64,000 nt of DNA from Mugil cephalus (taxonomy: Eukaryota > Chordata > Actinopteri > Mugiliformes > Mugilidae), in the NCBI RefSeq assembly GCF_022458985.1, contig NC_061772.1:29075501-29139500 (forward strand). Reading direction: 5' to 3'. Below are positions 29,648 through 40,825 of this stretch, one piece after another; within the stretch, counting starts at the first letter, position 1; each line of letters starts with the position of its first letter. The notes beneath the pieces are model-generated. The model was given only the letters and a program-made list of their open reading frames with translations. It made no database searches and was not told the DNA's origin. The position numbers were made by a program, and so were the translations under genes.

Positions 29648-32600
29648 ATGGGAAACTCCAACTCCGTCTACTTTGATCAGTCTGGGCTTGGGCCAGATTG
29701 GAATCAGGACTTTGTGAGAATTAGGACTAACACAGAGAAGATGCCACCGTACAGGTAAGTGGTTTTATATGCTATATACTAATTAGTTTAGCCAGTTTGT
29801 TTTCTTTGACCGAGTTTCCCTGAACGGTGGGAAGCTCCTACTCCTTTCTTTCGAACACACAGCTTCAGCACATTCACTTTGGAAAGTTCATACATTTATG
29901 GCATAGTTTTCTTGTATATGTTGTGTATCATTCTATTTCATAGACACAAAGACTAATTTATTAATTAGACAAAGCAGTAGAGCAGCCTTGTGTGCCTAAT
30001 GTATTAAATAATCAAAGCAGTACAGCTGTTAACTGAAAATTACTCAAAAAAAGGAACGTCTTTACAACGTTCCCAGAGTGTTACGATAGTTCTATGGCAA
30101 CATGAGAACCAAAAATCTGCCATTCTCGAACTATTACAGATTTGTAGAGCTAAGGAAAATGATGACAGAAGCTGGAGTCATTTACTTTTGCACTCTCAAT
30201 AGGCGAGATTACACTAAACACATGAAAAACAAAGATGGCTCTCGCCCTAGTGCCACGGCGCCATACCAGTATGACGGTACAGCACGTATTACGTAGTATG
30301 CAGTGTGCCACATGGGGTACTTAGCATGCCGTACGCATTGCTGCTACAACTGAACACAGCTACAACTCAACCCAAACTTTTCATGGTAAGGATCAAATAG
30401 TTCTGTTGTGGTTTATGGAAGAGTTAAAGTGAGGAATGATCAGTCACTGTGTTAGAGATGTTTATTGAGAAACAGGAACAGACACTGACTGGCGAACACT
30501 CTGTTGTACATCGGTTAAGAGGCTAGGTTATCGTGTTAGCAGTACGCTATCGTCTTGCATGGTCGTCGTGTTGGTTAATAAGAATAATGTGAATAATAAG
30601 CCTGCCATTCATTCATGTCATTCATGAGATCATGAGACATGAGTTGAATAAAATGAGGGAAAAGATTATGAAACAACTTTGTTGACACACGTTCAAAATA
30701 ACCGACCGATGAGACAATGATGTACAACATGCTTGTCGTTACTTTTGGTGCACGTCTAGTAACAATTCTAATAACAATAATAATAATAATAAGAAGAAGA
30801 AGAAGAAGAATAATACATTTTCAGGTATTAGTGAAATAAAAAGGTGAAATACAAAATAAAATAAACTTGAAAACAATAATATATAACGGAACACCAAAAT
30901 AAGTAATTAAATAAACAAGAACACGATAGTATAGAGAGACCATAAAATCAAGAGTCAGATTGATGGTGGGTAGGTCAAAGTGAATAGATGAGTCTTTAAG
31001 GTGGTTTTGAATGTGGTGACTGAGTTAATGTTCTGGATATGGGGAGGAAGATAGTTCCAAAGGCGGGCTGCTGAGTGGCTAAATGATCGGTGGCCGAAGG
31101 GCTTTGAAAGTTAGAAGAAGGATCTTAAATGTGATGCGGTAACGGGTGGGTAGCCAGTGGAGTTGCTGTAAAACTGGTGTGATGTGACTGGTGTTGGGAG
31201 TTCTGGTTATGATACGGGCTGCAGTGTTCTGGACAACTTGAAGTTTGTGAAGTGATTTGAGGGGGAGACCGGAGAGCAGAGAGTTGCAATAACCAAGACG
31301 GGATGTGACTAGCGAGTGGATGAGGATGGCGGTGGACTCCGGTGTGAGGGAGGGGTGAAGGCAATACATGCTTTAATGTGAAAAATATGAAATATTTATG
31401 AAATATGTATCAGTGTAAGTGAACATGTGCTCAAAGTTGTGTGCCAACCCCTCAGAGTTGTTGCTTTATGGGGTACATGCACAGCAGGAAATTACACATT
31501 ACACAAATACTACACATGGTGAGTCCAGAGTAAATATATAAAGAAATATATACAAGTACATGAAAAGAAAGTGAACATGAGTTATTGCACAGTGTCAGTA
31601 TAAAACAATACTACTGACAATGTAGTGAATATTAGTGATTTTTGGCAGTTTTATGACCTTGTAACTGTTGTTTTATGTTGTATTTCATGTTTGTATTTAT
31701 CTGCTCAGGCTTTTAAAAGAAAGACGCCAAGCCACCCTGTCACAAGTGACACGGGCCCTGATGCTAAGAGGAGGCGCATAGACCCTGCAGTGAAGGTGCA
31801 AGGCCCTAACAGGTTAGTGGAATCTAAGTTATTTCTACATTCAATGTTTGTGTGTGGACTTGATTTTCTTTTTTATTCACATATTATTTCTGTCACTATC
31901 TCACACTAATACTCTAACAATATGGTTATACTGTAGGTCCTTCCAGCATGATGGGGATTCTGCTATGGACTGGGAACCTTCTGTGTAAGTGGCCTCAGAA
32001 TGAAACCTTAGTTTCAGAGTTCCCTTCAGGCCAGTGCTGATAAACTGGACAGTTTAGGACAGTTACTACATGATGTCATCTAATGGCTTTGTAGTATATG
32101 CATGGCTCAACAATATAACACTTTATGTTTCCCATGCAGCAGTGCAGGTCCATCAGTGTCCTCCACTGACCAAGATGTCGTCCCAATGGAGGTAGATGAG
32201 CAGAGCAGCAGGTATGTGAATAATGGCTAGAGCCCACGATGCAGTACATAGTGTATGACAATATACAACATACATAAAGTGGCTGATACAACCCTGAGTT
32301 GAAGAATGGATGGAAATAATGAATATACATATATACATAGTATGACATAGATGCCATTGATGAACTCTGAGGCATAAATGAGAGCAGTGACCAGTAAAGT
32401 CCAGAGAGTCTCAAACCCAAACTGGGAGCTGGTTCCACAGGAGAGGAGCCTGATAGCTGAAGGCTCCACCTCCCATTCTCCTTTAAAAAACTCCAGGAAT
32501 GGTCATGTTCAGAGAGAAGTGACCAGTAATGTCCAGAGAGGTGCTGGACATTACTGCTTATGGAAATGTATCAGTGATATTAGGTTTAGTATTTGATACA

Positions 32601-33231
32601 TGCATGTCTCACCAATAGAACGTTTTATGTTTCCCATGCAGCAGTGCAGGTTCATCAGTGTCCTCCACTGATCAAGATGTCGTCCCAATGGAGGTAGATG
32701 AGCAGAGCAGCAGGTACGTAATCAACAACCCCAAGGTTCATTTTAAAGACCTACTGCAGCTCCCTTATGCTGAGAGATCTGTAAACATTTACATGCACAA
32801 TTTGTGTTATATGATGCATATAGCACATTGAGAACATGCATCTCAGTTGGAGTTTGTTGGAGCTCAATGCACTGGTTTATGTTTAAAGTGCCAAGACCAA
32901 AGAAATTATATTAATTATATTGTGTGATTTAAATCCTTAACGTAGGACTTTAATCAATATGTGAACAGTGGAATTTCTCTCCTTCATGTCTTTCAGCTCT
33001 CCGCCTTCGGCTGCGCAGAAGAATTTAAAGATTTCTCTATCAGTTTGTTGTTGTGTTTTTTTTAATGAATTTCAAGTAAATGAAAATGACATGCTGAGAC
33101 ATTTTTACTGTTGTGTAATTTATTTTAATATAGAAAAGGTCAACAAAGTGACCTGCCCTTATGCAGCAAGTTTATGTGTAAGAAATATAAAAAATGAAAA
33201 AGATAATGAGAAAGCAGATGAGAAAATGTAA
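29648..33231 (+). CDS. Unrecognised small gene, copy B
   Basis: Two possible 5' ends. A first exon 29648-29754 ([13 protein letters not shown]... to acag|gtaagt) ends in phase 2, which does not fit exon 2. An initiator ATG at 30383-30385 followed at once by gtaagg gives phase 0, which fits. Common exons: 31709-31812 ([18 protein letters not shown]), 31937-31984 (MDWEP), 32140-32211 and 32642-32713 (two 72-nt exons, each with [15 protein letters not shown]), and 32997-33231 ([16 protein letters not shown], then a longer tail to stop). From the second ATG the product is about 177 residues, with a basic, nuclear-signal-like start. No known catalytic domain is visible. Confidence 0.55.
30765..31375 (-). 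mobile_element. L2/CR1-like LINE fragment in copy B intron
   Basis: The same insertion as at 5205-5885, with a shared internal deletion before GGCTTTG also seen in copy C. A (TAA)n(GAA)n microsatellite marks its left edge. Confidence 0.75.
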
Positions 33232-33594
33232 AATGTATTCTTCTTATTATTATTATTATTGCACAGGATTGAAAGCAACTCTCAATTTGATGGGAAATGT
33301 CTGACAGATAAATTTCATGTGTGTAGAGTTAGTGAAAATGTTAAACATGATCATGAAATGTAAATAAGAAAAGGAAAGAAAGGAATTTAGAAACAGAATG
33401 TGTGAATTACAGCGTTGATGGAGTCTGAAAGAGATTTTAGGAATAAGCGAAGAAATGAGAGAGTGTTTTAAGGCTCTTTTGAACTTTTTGAAAGTTACAG
33501 GTTTAGGTTTTTAGTTTTTTTTTTACACATTTTATTACGTTGAGATTGTAACCTGAAGCTCATCCTGAGATGAGATTACACACTCTACTGCAGT
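33232..33594. other. Unit spacer
   Basis: Contains the gattgaaagcaactctcaat block and the sequence preceding the PSMD13 promoter, as at 28040-28340. No gene. Confidence 0.5.
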
Positions 33595-33782
33595 AGGTGG
33601 CGATATACAAGGTAATGACGAAGAAGAAGACGAAGAAGAAGAAGAAGACGAAGAGGAAGACGAAGACGAAGAAGAAGACCCTCCTCCGGAAGTGTCCATA
33701 ACACAGCAAGGCTACCTGACGTTAGCTAAAAAATTCAACAACACTTATCAGTCCACATGTGAATTAAACTTGTTTCGCTACC
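33595..33782 (+). promoter_or_regulatory. Duplicated PSMD13 promoter, copy 2
   Basis: Same layout as copy 1: a gtaggtggcgatata block, an expanded GAC/GAA repeat, and CCGGAAGT at 33686-33693. Confidence 0.6.
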
Positions 33783-33914
33783 ATGAAAGATGTTGCCGGG
33801 TACCTCAAGCAGCAGCAGAGCAACAGCTCCACGCCGGAGATGGCGGCGGTTTGCATTTTCTCTCTGTGTCTGTGTGGGTTTTCTTGCACTGATTGCCCTG
33901 TATTGTCTGTTTAA
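33783..33914 (+). pseudogene. Truncated PSMD13 exon 1 duplicate, chimeric 43-codon ORF, copy 2
   Basis: Same breakpoint and same frame length as 28516-28647. The tail reads VCIFSLCLCGFSCTDCPVL, differing by one residue. It is not a working PSMD13 exon because the donor is gone. Confidence 0.85.
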
Positions 33915-34109
33915 GCTTGCACAAGCATTCTTTATACCCAGTCCCTTGTATTGCACTTAGTTCTATGTCCTCATGTAGATCCATGGTCCTGGAGGAACGT
34001 CCTCTCCATTCACTGTGGACTGCACCTGCTGCTATATATAGATAAAAAGATATAGATAGATATAGAGAAGATTTAGAGAAGGCTGCACCAAGGACTGCTG
34101 GAGTCAGCT

Positions 34110-34485
34110 TCTCCACAACAACAGACATTTACACCTCCAGGTGGAGGAGGAGGCCAACCTGCATCAGAAAGGACCCCAGTCACATACACTCTTTTTGCCT
34201 CCCTCCCCTCAGGCAAGAAGCTGCCAGACTGTTAAATTCTGGTGAAGCTGTGTGAACTGCACAAGCTCATGCTGCTTTGTTGCTGTTTTTATTTATCACC
34301 TTTTATCACTTATTATTTTATCTATACTGTTTTGATTTAGTGTCTATATACTATAGTTACTTATGGGAAGTAAGCTGGGTGAACATAATTTTGTTCCATC
34401 TCATGCTTCTGTGTGGTCATGAGTGACACAGAAAAATCCTCAAATCCTTGAAATGACAATAAAAACCTTTTTGACCTTGGGCTTG
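34110..34485 (+). mobile_element. LINE 3' end fragment (unit-borne), second copy
   Basis: Counterpart of 28800-29205 with an internal deletion near 34215. It ends in the same gacaataaaaacctttttgac tail. Confidence 0.55.
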
Positions 34486-34834
34486 TTTAGGCCAGTCATC
34501 AGGGAACTCTGTGGGTAAAACAGAAGCTTGTTTGACTTGTTTCACATTCTTGTCTTGTTTCGAATTCCATTTATTATCATTAAAGGAAGATTGTTTTGCC
34601 TAAGCTACACCCATGAAATATATGCTGATGAAGCCATTGTTTCCACTTCCCTATTTCACAACATCCCATATGACACACTCTAACCTGGACAGACGGACAG
34701 AGAGACAGACTGAGACTGCTTTCCTGTTAATATCCACTGTTTTTGGGATACTTCTTAGATCTTCTTTTACATTTAGTTAAATTGTGTCAGAAGTGAACGA
34801 GGATAATTAAAAAAACAACAACAAAAAAACAAAC

Positions 34835-36007
34835 ATGGCAAACTCCAACTCCGTCTACTTTGATAAGTCTGGGTTTGGGCCAGATTGGAATCAGGACTTT
34901 GTAAGAATTAGGACTACCACAGAGAAGATGCCACCGTACAGGTAAGTGGTTTTATATGCTATATACTAATTAGTTTAGCCAGTTTGTTTTCTTTGACTGA
35001 CTTCCCTGAACGGTGGGAAGCTCCTACTCCTTTCTTTCGAACACACAGCCTCAGCACATTCACTTTGTAAAGTTCATACATTTATGGCATAGTTTTCTTG
35101 TGTATGTTGTGTATCGTTCTATTTCATAGACACAAAGACTAATTTATTAAATAGACAAAGCAGTAGAGCAGCCTTGTGTGCCTAATGTATTAAATAATCA
35201 AAGCAGTACAGCTGTTAACTGAAAATTACTCAAAAAAAGGAACGTCTTTACAACGTTCCCAGAGTGTTACGATAGTTCTTTGGCAACATGAGAACCAAAA
35301 ATCTGCCATTCTCGAACTATTACAGATTTGTAGAGCTAAGGAAAATGACGACAGAAGCTGGAGTCATTTACTTTTGCACTCTCAAGGCGAGATTACACCA
35401 AACACATATAAAACATAGACGGTCTCGCCCTAGTGCCACGGCGCCATACCAGTATGACTGTACAGCACGCAGCCCGCAACACGTAGTATGTAGTACGTAT
35501 TACGTATATGAAGTGCGTAGTCCGTACGTATTACGTAATAGGAAGCGCGACACTATAGATTAGCTCGCATAGCATTTTATCAAGCCCTGTTTAACCGCAC
35601 ACAGCTACAAATTAAGTTTTCATGGTAAGGATCAAATAGTCCTGTTTGTGGTTTATGGAAGAGTTAAAGTGAGGAATGATCAGTCACTTTGTTAGAAATG
35701 TTTGTTGAGAAACAGCAACAGACGCTGACTAGGGAACACTCGGTTAAGAGGCTAGGTTATCGTGTTAGCAGTATGCTATCGTCTTGCATGCTTCTCGTGT
35801 TGGTTAATAAGAGTAATGTGAATAATAAGCCTGCCATTCATTCATGTCATTCATGAGATCGTGAGACATGAGTTGAATAAAATGAGGGAAAAGATTATGA
35901 AACAACTTTGTTGACACACGTTCAAAATAACCGACCGATGAGACAATGATGTACAACATGCTTGTCGTTACTTTTGGTGCACGTCTAGTAACAATTCTAA
36001 TAACAAC

Positions 36008-36039
<32 letters not shown>

Positions 36040-38468
36040 TAATAATAATAATAAGAAGAAGAAGAAGAAGAATAATACATTTTCAGGTATTAGTGAAATA
36101 AAAAGGTGAAATACAAAATAAAATAAACTTGAAAACAATAATATATAACAGAACACCAAAATAAGTAATTAAATAAACAAGAAGATGATAGTATAGAGAG
36201 ACCATAAAATCAAGAGTCAGATTGATGGTGCGTAGGCCAAAGTGAATAGATGAGTCTTTAAGGTGGTTTTGAATGTGGTGAGTGAGTTAATGTTCCGGAT
36301 ATGGGGAGGAAGATAGTTCCAAAGGCGGGCTGCTGAGTGGCTAAATGATCGGTGGCCGAAGGGCTTTGAAAGTTAGAAGAAGGATCTTAAATGTGATGCG
36401 GTAACGGGTGGGTAGCCAGTGGAGTTGCTGTAAAACTGGTGTGATGTGACTGGTGTTGGGAGTTCTGGTTATGATACGGGCTGCAGTGTTCTGGACAACT
36501 TGAAGTTTGTGAAGTGATTTGAGGGGGAGACCGGAGAGCAGAGAGTTGCAATAACCAAGACGGGATGTGACTAGCGAGTGGATGAGGATGGCGGTGGACT
36601 CCGGTGTGAGGGAGGGGTGAAGGCAATACATGCTTCAATGTGAAAAATATGAAATATTTATAAAATATGTATCAGTGTAAGTGAACATGTGCTCAAAGTT
36701 GTGTGCCAACCCCTCAGAGTTGTTGCTTTATGGGGTACATGCACAGCAGGAAATTACACATTACACAAATACTACACATGGTGAGTCCAGAGTAAATATA
36801 TAAAGAAATATATACAAGTACATGAAAAGAAAGTGAACATGAGTTATTGCACAGTGTCAGTATAAAACAATACTACTGACAATGTAGTGAATATTAGTGA
36901 TTTTTGGCAGTTTTATGACCTTGTAACTGTTGTTTTATGTTGTATTTCATGTTTGTATTTATCTGCTCAGGCTTTTAAAAGAAAGACGCCAAGCCACCCT
37001 GTCACAAGTGACACCGGCCCTGATTCTAAGAGGAGGCGCATAGACCCTGCAGTGAAGGTGCAAAGCCCTAACAGGTTAGTGGAATCCTAAGAAGTTATTT
37101 CTACATTTAATGTTTGTGTGTGGACTTGCTTTTCTTTTTTATTCACATATTGTTTCTGTCACTATCTCACACTAATACTCTAACAATATGGTTATACTGT
37201 AGGTCCTTCCAGCATGATGATGATTCTACTATGGACTGGGAACCTTCTATGTAAGTGGCCTCAGAATGAAATCTTAGTTTCAGAGTTCCCTTCAGGCCAG
37301 CGCTGATAAACTGGACAGTTTAGGACAGTTACTACATGATGCCATCTAATGGCTTTGTAGTATATGCATGTCTCAACAATATAACACTTTATGTTTCCCA
37401 TGCAGCAGTGCAGGTCCATCAGTGTCCTCCACTGACCAAGATGTCGTCCCAATGGAGGTAGATGAGCAGAACAGCAGGTATGTGAATAATGGCTAGAGCC
37501 CACGATGCAGTACATGGTGTATGACAATATACAACATACATAAAGTGTCTGATACAACCCTGAGTTGAAGAATGGATGGAAAGAATGAATATATACATAT
37601 ATACACAGTATGACATAGATGCCATTGGTGAACTCTGAGGCATAAATGAGAGCAGTGACCAGTAAAGTCCAGAGAGTCTCAAACCCAAACTGGGAGCTGG
37701 TTCCACAGGAGAGGAGTCTGATAGCTGAAGGCTCCACCTCCCATTCTCCTTTAAAAAACTCCAGGAATGGTCATGTTCAGAGAGAAGTGACCAGTAATGT
37801 TCAGAGAGAAGTGACAGTAATGTTCAGAGAGAAGTGACCAGTAATGTTCAGAGAGAAGTGACCAGTAATGTTCACAGAGGTGCTGGACATTACTGCTTAT
37901 GGACATGTATCAGTGATTTTAGGTTTTAGTATTTGATACATGCATGTCACACCAATATAACACTTTATGTTTCCCATGCAGCAGTGCAGGACCGTCAGTG
38001 TCCTCCACTGACCAAGATGTCGTCCCAATGGAGGTAGATGAGCAGAGCAACTGGTACGTAATCAACAACTCCAACCCCAAGGTTGATTTTAAAGACGTAC
38101 TGTAGCTCCCTTAATCTGAGAGATCTGTAAACATTTACATGTACAATTTGTGTTATATGATGCATATAGCACATTCAGAACATGCATCTCAGTTGGAGTT
38201 TGTTGGAGCTCAATGCACTGGTTTATGTTTAAAGTGCCAAGACCAAAGAAATTATATTAATTATATTGTGTAATTTAAATCCTTAACGTAGGATTTTAAT
38301 TAATGTGTGAGTTTAATATGTGTGTTTTGTATCACATTTAAAGTCAATTTTCTCTTCTTGATGTCTTTCAGCTCTCCGCCTTCAACTGTGTGGCAGAGGA
38401 AGAAGATTTCCTTATCAGTTTCAATTCTCTTTTATTCGGACCAGAAAATGAATAGAAAAGGTCAATGA
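34835..38468 (+). CDS. Unrecognised small gene, copy C
   Basis: First exon 34835-34941 reads [15 protein letters not shown] and ends acag|gtaagt. The alternative initiator ATG is 35622-35624 before gtaagg. Common exons: 36971-37074 ([18 protein letters not shown]), 37203-37250 (MDWEP), 37406-37477 and 37982-38053 (72 nt each, [10 protein letters not shown]), and 38372-38468 ([16 protein letters not shown] to stop). From the second ATG this is about 131 residues. All borders are AG/GT and phases agree. Copy C is close to copy B through the exons, but its last exon resembles copy A, so the family has been shuffled. Confidence 0.55.
35985..36640 (-). mobile_element. L2/CR1-like LINE fragment in copy C intron
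   Basis: Third copy of the insertion seen at 5205 and 30765. The microsatellite at its left edge (about 36000-36075, TAA then GAA) is longest here. Confidence 0.75.
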
Positions 38469-38769
38469 AGTAACCTGCCCTTATGCAGCAAAACCAAATC
38501 CAAGAGGTCCACTGTGCCAGTCGCCAAGGGTCAGCACCGACTTGTCCACCAACGATGGGAGAGTTAAGTCTAAACCACAACTCCTCCCACCTGTAGCCAA
38601 CCAATCATATTTCTGGGACGTTGGCCAGAAGTCGTGTGGTGGTTTTTCCAGAGGGATTAACGAACGCGCTGTCAAAGATGAAAGTAACATGAGGTGACAC
38701 TAGAGCAAGTAGTCGTTTGTTCAGATTCAGCTGCGACTGTTATAAATTAGAATAATAATAAGAAAAGTA
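38469..38769. other. Unit spacer downstream of copy C
   Basis: Parts (gaaagtaacatgaggtgac and the agattcagctgc block) match 9175-9235 downstream of copy A. No gene is seen. Confidence 0.45.
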
Positions 38770-39180
38770 AATAAATGTAAAACCAAACAAGGAACATTTA
38801 TGCATTTATTTTGGTTTATTGTAAATCATTAAAACTTTTTGGGCTTCAGTTAATCTTTTTACCAAATCAGTTTTAGAATAAGAGTTTGATTTAAACCCAT
38901 GTTTTTTAATTTACTTCATGACATGTCTGGTTTCTATTTGGACAATAAAAAAATGCAGATTTCTAATAATTATTTCATATCATGCAAAAAAAATAAATTA
39001 AAACAATTATGGAAAGATGAATTACCTCCTTCGTTTAAACTGTTTGTACACCAGCTTACATTTTTTTTCACTTGAAAAGACTGAAAAGTTTTGGTCCATT
39101 ATTGAATTTGGTTTACCTGGGCTTTTTTCTTTCTTTTTCTTTCGGCATTGTGTGTATGTCTCTACATCCATATGACTGAA
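38770..39180 (+). mobile_element. L1/Tx1-type LINE remnant, second copy
   Basis: Matches 9790-10140, with the same GT-MHLFW peptide and following stops, and extends further to an aataaaaaag tail. Its shared position relative to copies A and C shows it was part of their common ancestor. Confidence 0.65.
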
Positions 39181-40289
39181 TAAAAAAGATTTAAAATGAG
39201 AGAAATGTTAAGGGATCCATTCATTCATTATACATTATTTTTATTCTTATTATGACACAGGATTGATACTCATGGAAAGGGGGCACCACTTACAGGCATA
39301 CACTGTATCCTGTAAGAATTCATCAATTAATATTAGCTCAATCTTAATTTCTAGTAATAAATGCATTTCATCATATCTGAGGCGTCAGCTCTCAGTTCAG
39401 AGATCATCTATTTCCAGCTCACAAAGACCTTCTGACAACGACTTAAGTGAAATAAGTGGTTTATTTACGACGGTGAATAGTGAATAATAAACAATATAAT
39501 GAATAATATAACAGAGTAATGGGAAATGATGAGAATACCAAAGTAAATGAGTTTTAACGAAAGTGAGAAGTACGAAAATGAGAACGCAAACCGAACCTAA
39601 TTTCTTAAATTAGTTATTTATTTATGTTTGTTTAAGGTTGCTTTATTTATCACACGCATCAACTCTGCTCAAATATGAAGGTGATTGTCTACTTATGGAA
39701 ACTCCTTGGACGCTGCTCTGAACAACTGGATCGGGACCAAACGCTGTCCTGGTGACCTCGATCTTCCACAGCGGTATTGTTGGGGAAACCAGCTGTACTG
39801 AAGCGTTGAGAGCAGAGTGAAGGAAAAGGTTACGTAGACAAAGTGGACAAAGTGGACAAAGTGGTTGTCGTGCAGCAGAGTCTGATGGCTTGTGTTGAAA
39901 ATTGTTTGTCAGTGATGGAATTGAAAAAATACTTCCGATGGCTGATCGAAAATATCTATAAAAATATTATTAGTGTGTGACTGTCTTGACAGTTAAAATA
40001 AAATTCACCTTGTACTTTGAAAAAGCCGTGCGTTAAATGTCACGAGAATAATTCAAAAATCAACTGGTGGGCAACAGAAACTTTGAGTTGAATGTAAAAA
40101 GTATCAGGACAAAAAAAAAAAAAAAAAAAAGAGAGACTCGGAGATGGAGAAAGAACAACTTGAAAGAGATCTTTATCTGCCACAGGTGGTCCAAGACTCC
40201 TTTTAGTCTGGTTGTTCTTATATTTGGTGCCAGAATGTGGATTCCGGCGAAGTGACCCCTCTGGTGGGTCAGGGAGGAAAACGATGTTC
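39181..40289. other. Unclassified stretch before PSMD13
   Basis: A 74-codon frame (39263-39487) matches nothing I know. At about 40215-40275 the string ttggtgccagaatgtggatt, then ccggcgaagtgacc, is reminiscent of a retroviral-type primer-binding site, and aataaaattcacctt at 39999 could be an LTR polyadenylation signal. A decayed LTR is possible but unproven. It includes an A-run at 40113-40130. Confidence 0.25.
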
Positions 40290-40825
40290 TCCTACAAAAG
40301 CAACCGTCAGTTTGATGGGGAAATGTCTAACATGTTATGTATGTAGAGCCAGTGAAAATGCTGAACATGATCATGAAATGTAGTGAATATGAAAATGGGA
40401 GAAAGAAATTTTAAAACTGAATACATTGCAGTGTCCATGGAGTCTGAAAGGGATTTTAGGAATAAGTGAGGAAATGAGAGTGTTTTAAGGCCCTTTTGAA
40501 CTTTTTAAAAGTTACAGGTTTAGGAAAAGTTTTTTTTTTTTTTTTTTTCCAGAATATATGAATTACAGCGCTCATGGAGTCTGAAAGAAATTTTAGGGAA
40601 TGCGAGTAGAAATATGGGGGTTTTGTCTTTATCGTTTCATCCTGAGATTACACACTCCCTGCAGTAGGTGGCGATATAAAGGTAATGACGAAGAAGAAGA
40701 CGAAGAAGAAGAAGAAGAAGACCCTCCTCCGGAAGTGTCCATAACACAGCAAGGCTACCTGACGTTAGCTAAAAAAATCAACAACACTCATCAGTCAACA
40801 CGTGAATTAAACTTCTTTCGCTACC
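40290..40825 (+). promoter_or_regulatory. PSMD13 promoter and 5' leader
   Basis: Source or sister of the duplicated promoters at 28340 and 33595. It has a transposon-like ctgcagtaggtggcgatata block, (GAA)n, CCGGAAGT at 40729-40736 and no TATA box. The leader runs to ctacc just before the ATG. ETS-driven TATA-less promoters are usual for proteasome genes. Confidence 0.6.

Noticed and set aside
30102..30296. Frame beginning [14 protein letters not shown], present in copies A, B and C
   Set aside because: Its similarity between copies matches that of neighbouring non-coding sequence. The 3' half diverges by stops and frameshifts, so recent duplication explains it.
28516..33914. Functional extra PSMD13 genes
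   Set aside because: Only the first 22 codons are present, the exon 1 donor is lost and no other PSMD13 exon follows before 40826.
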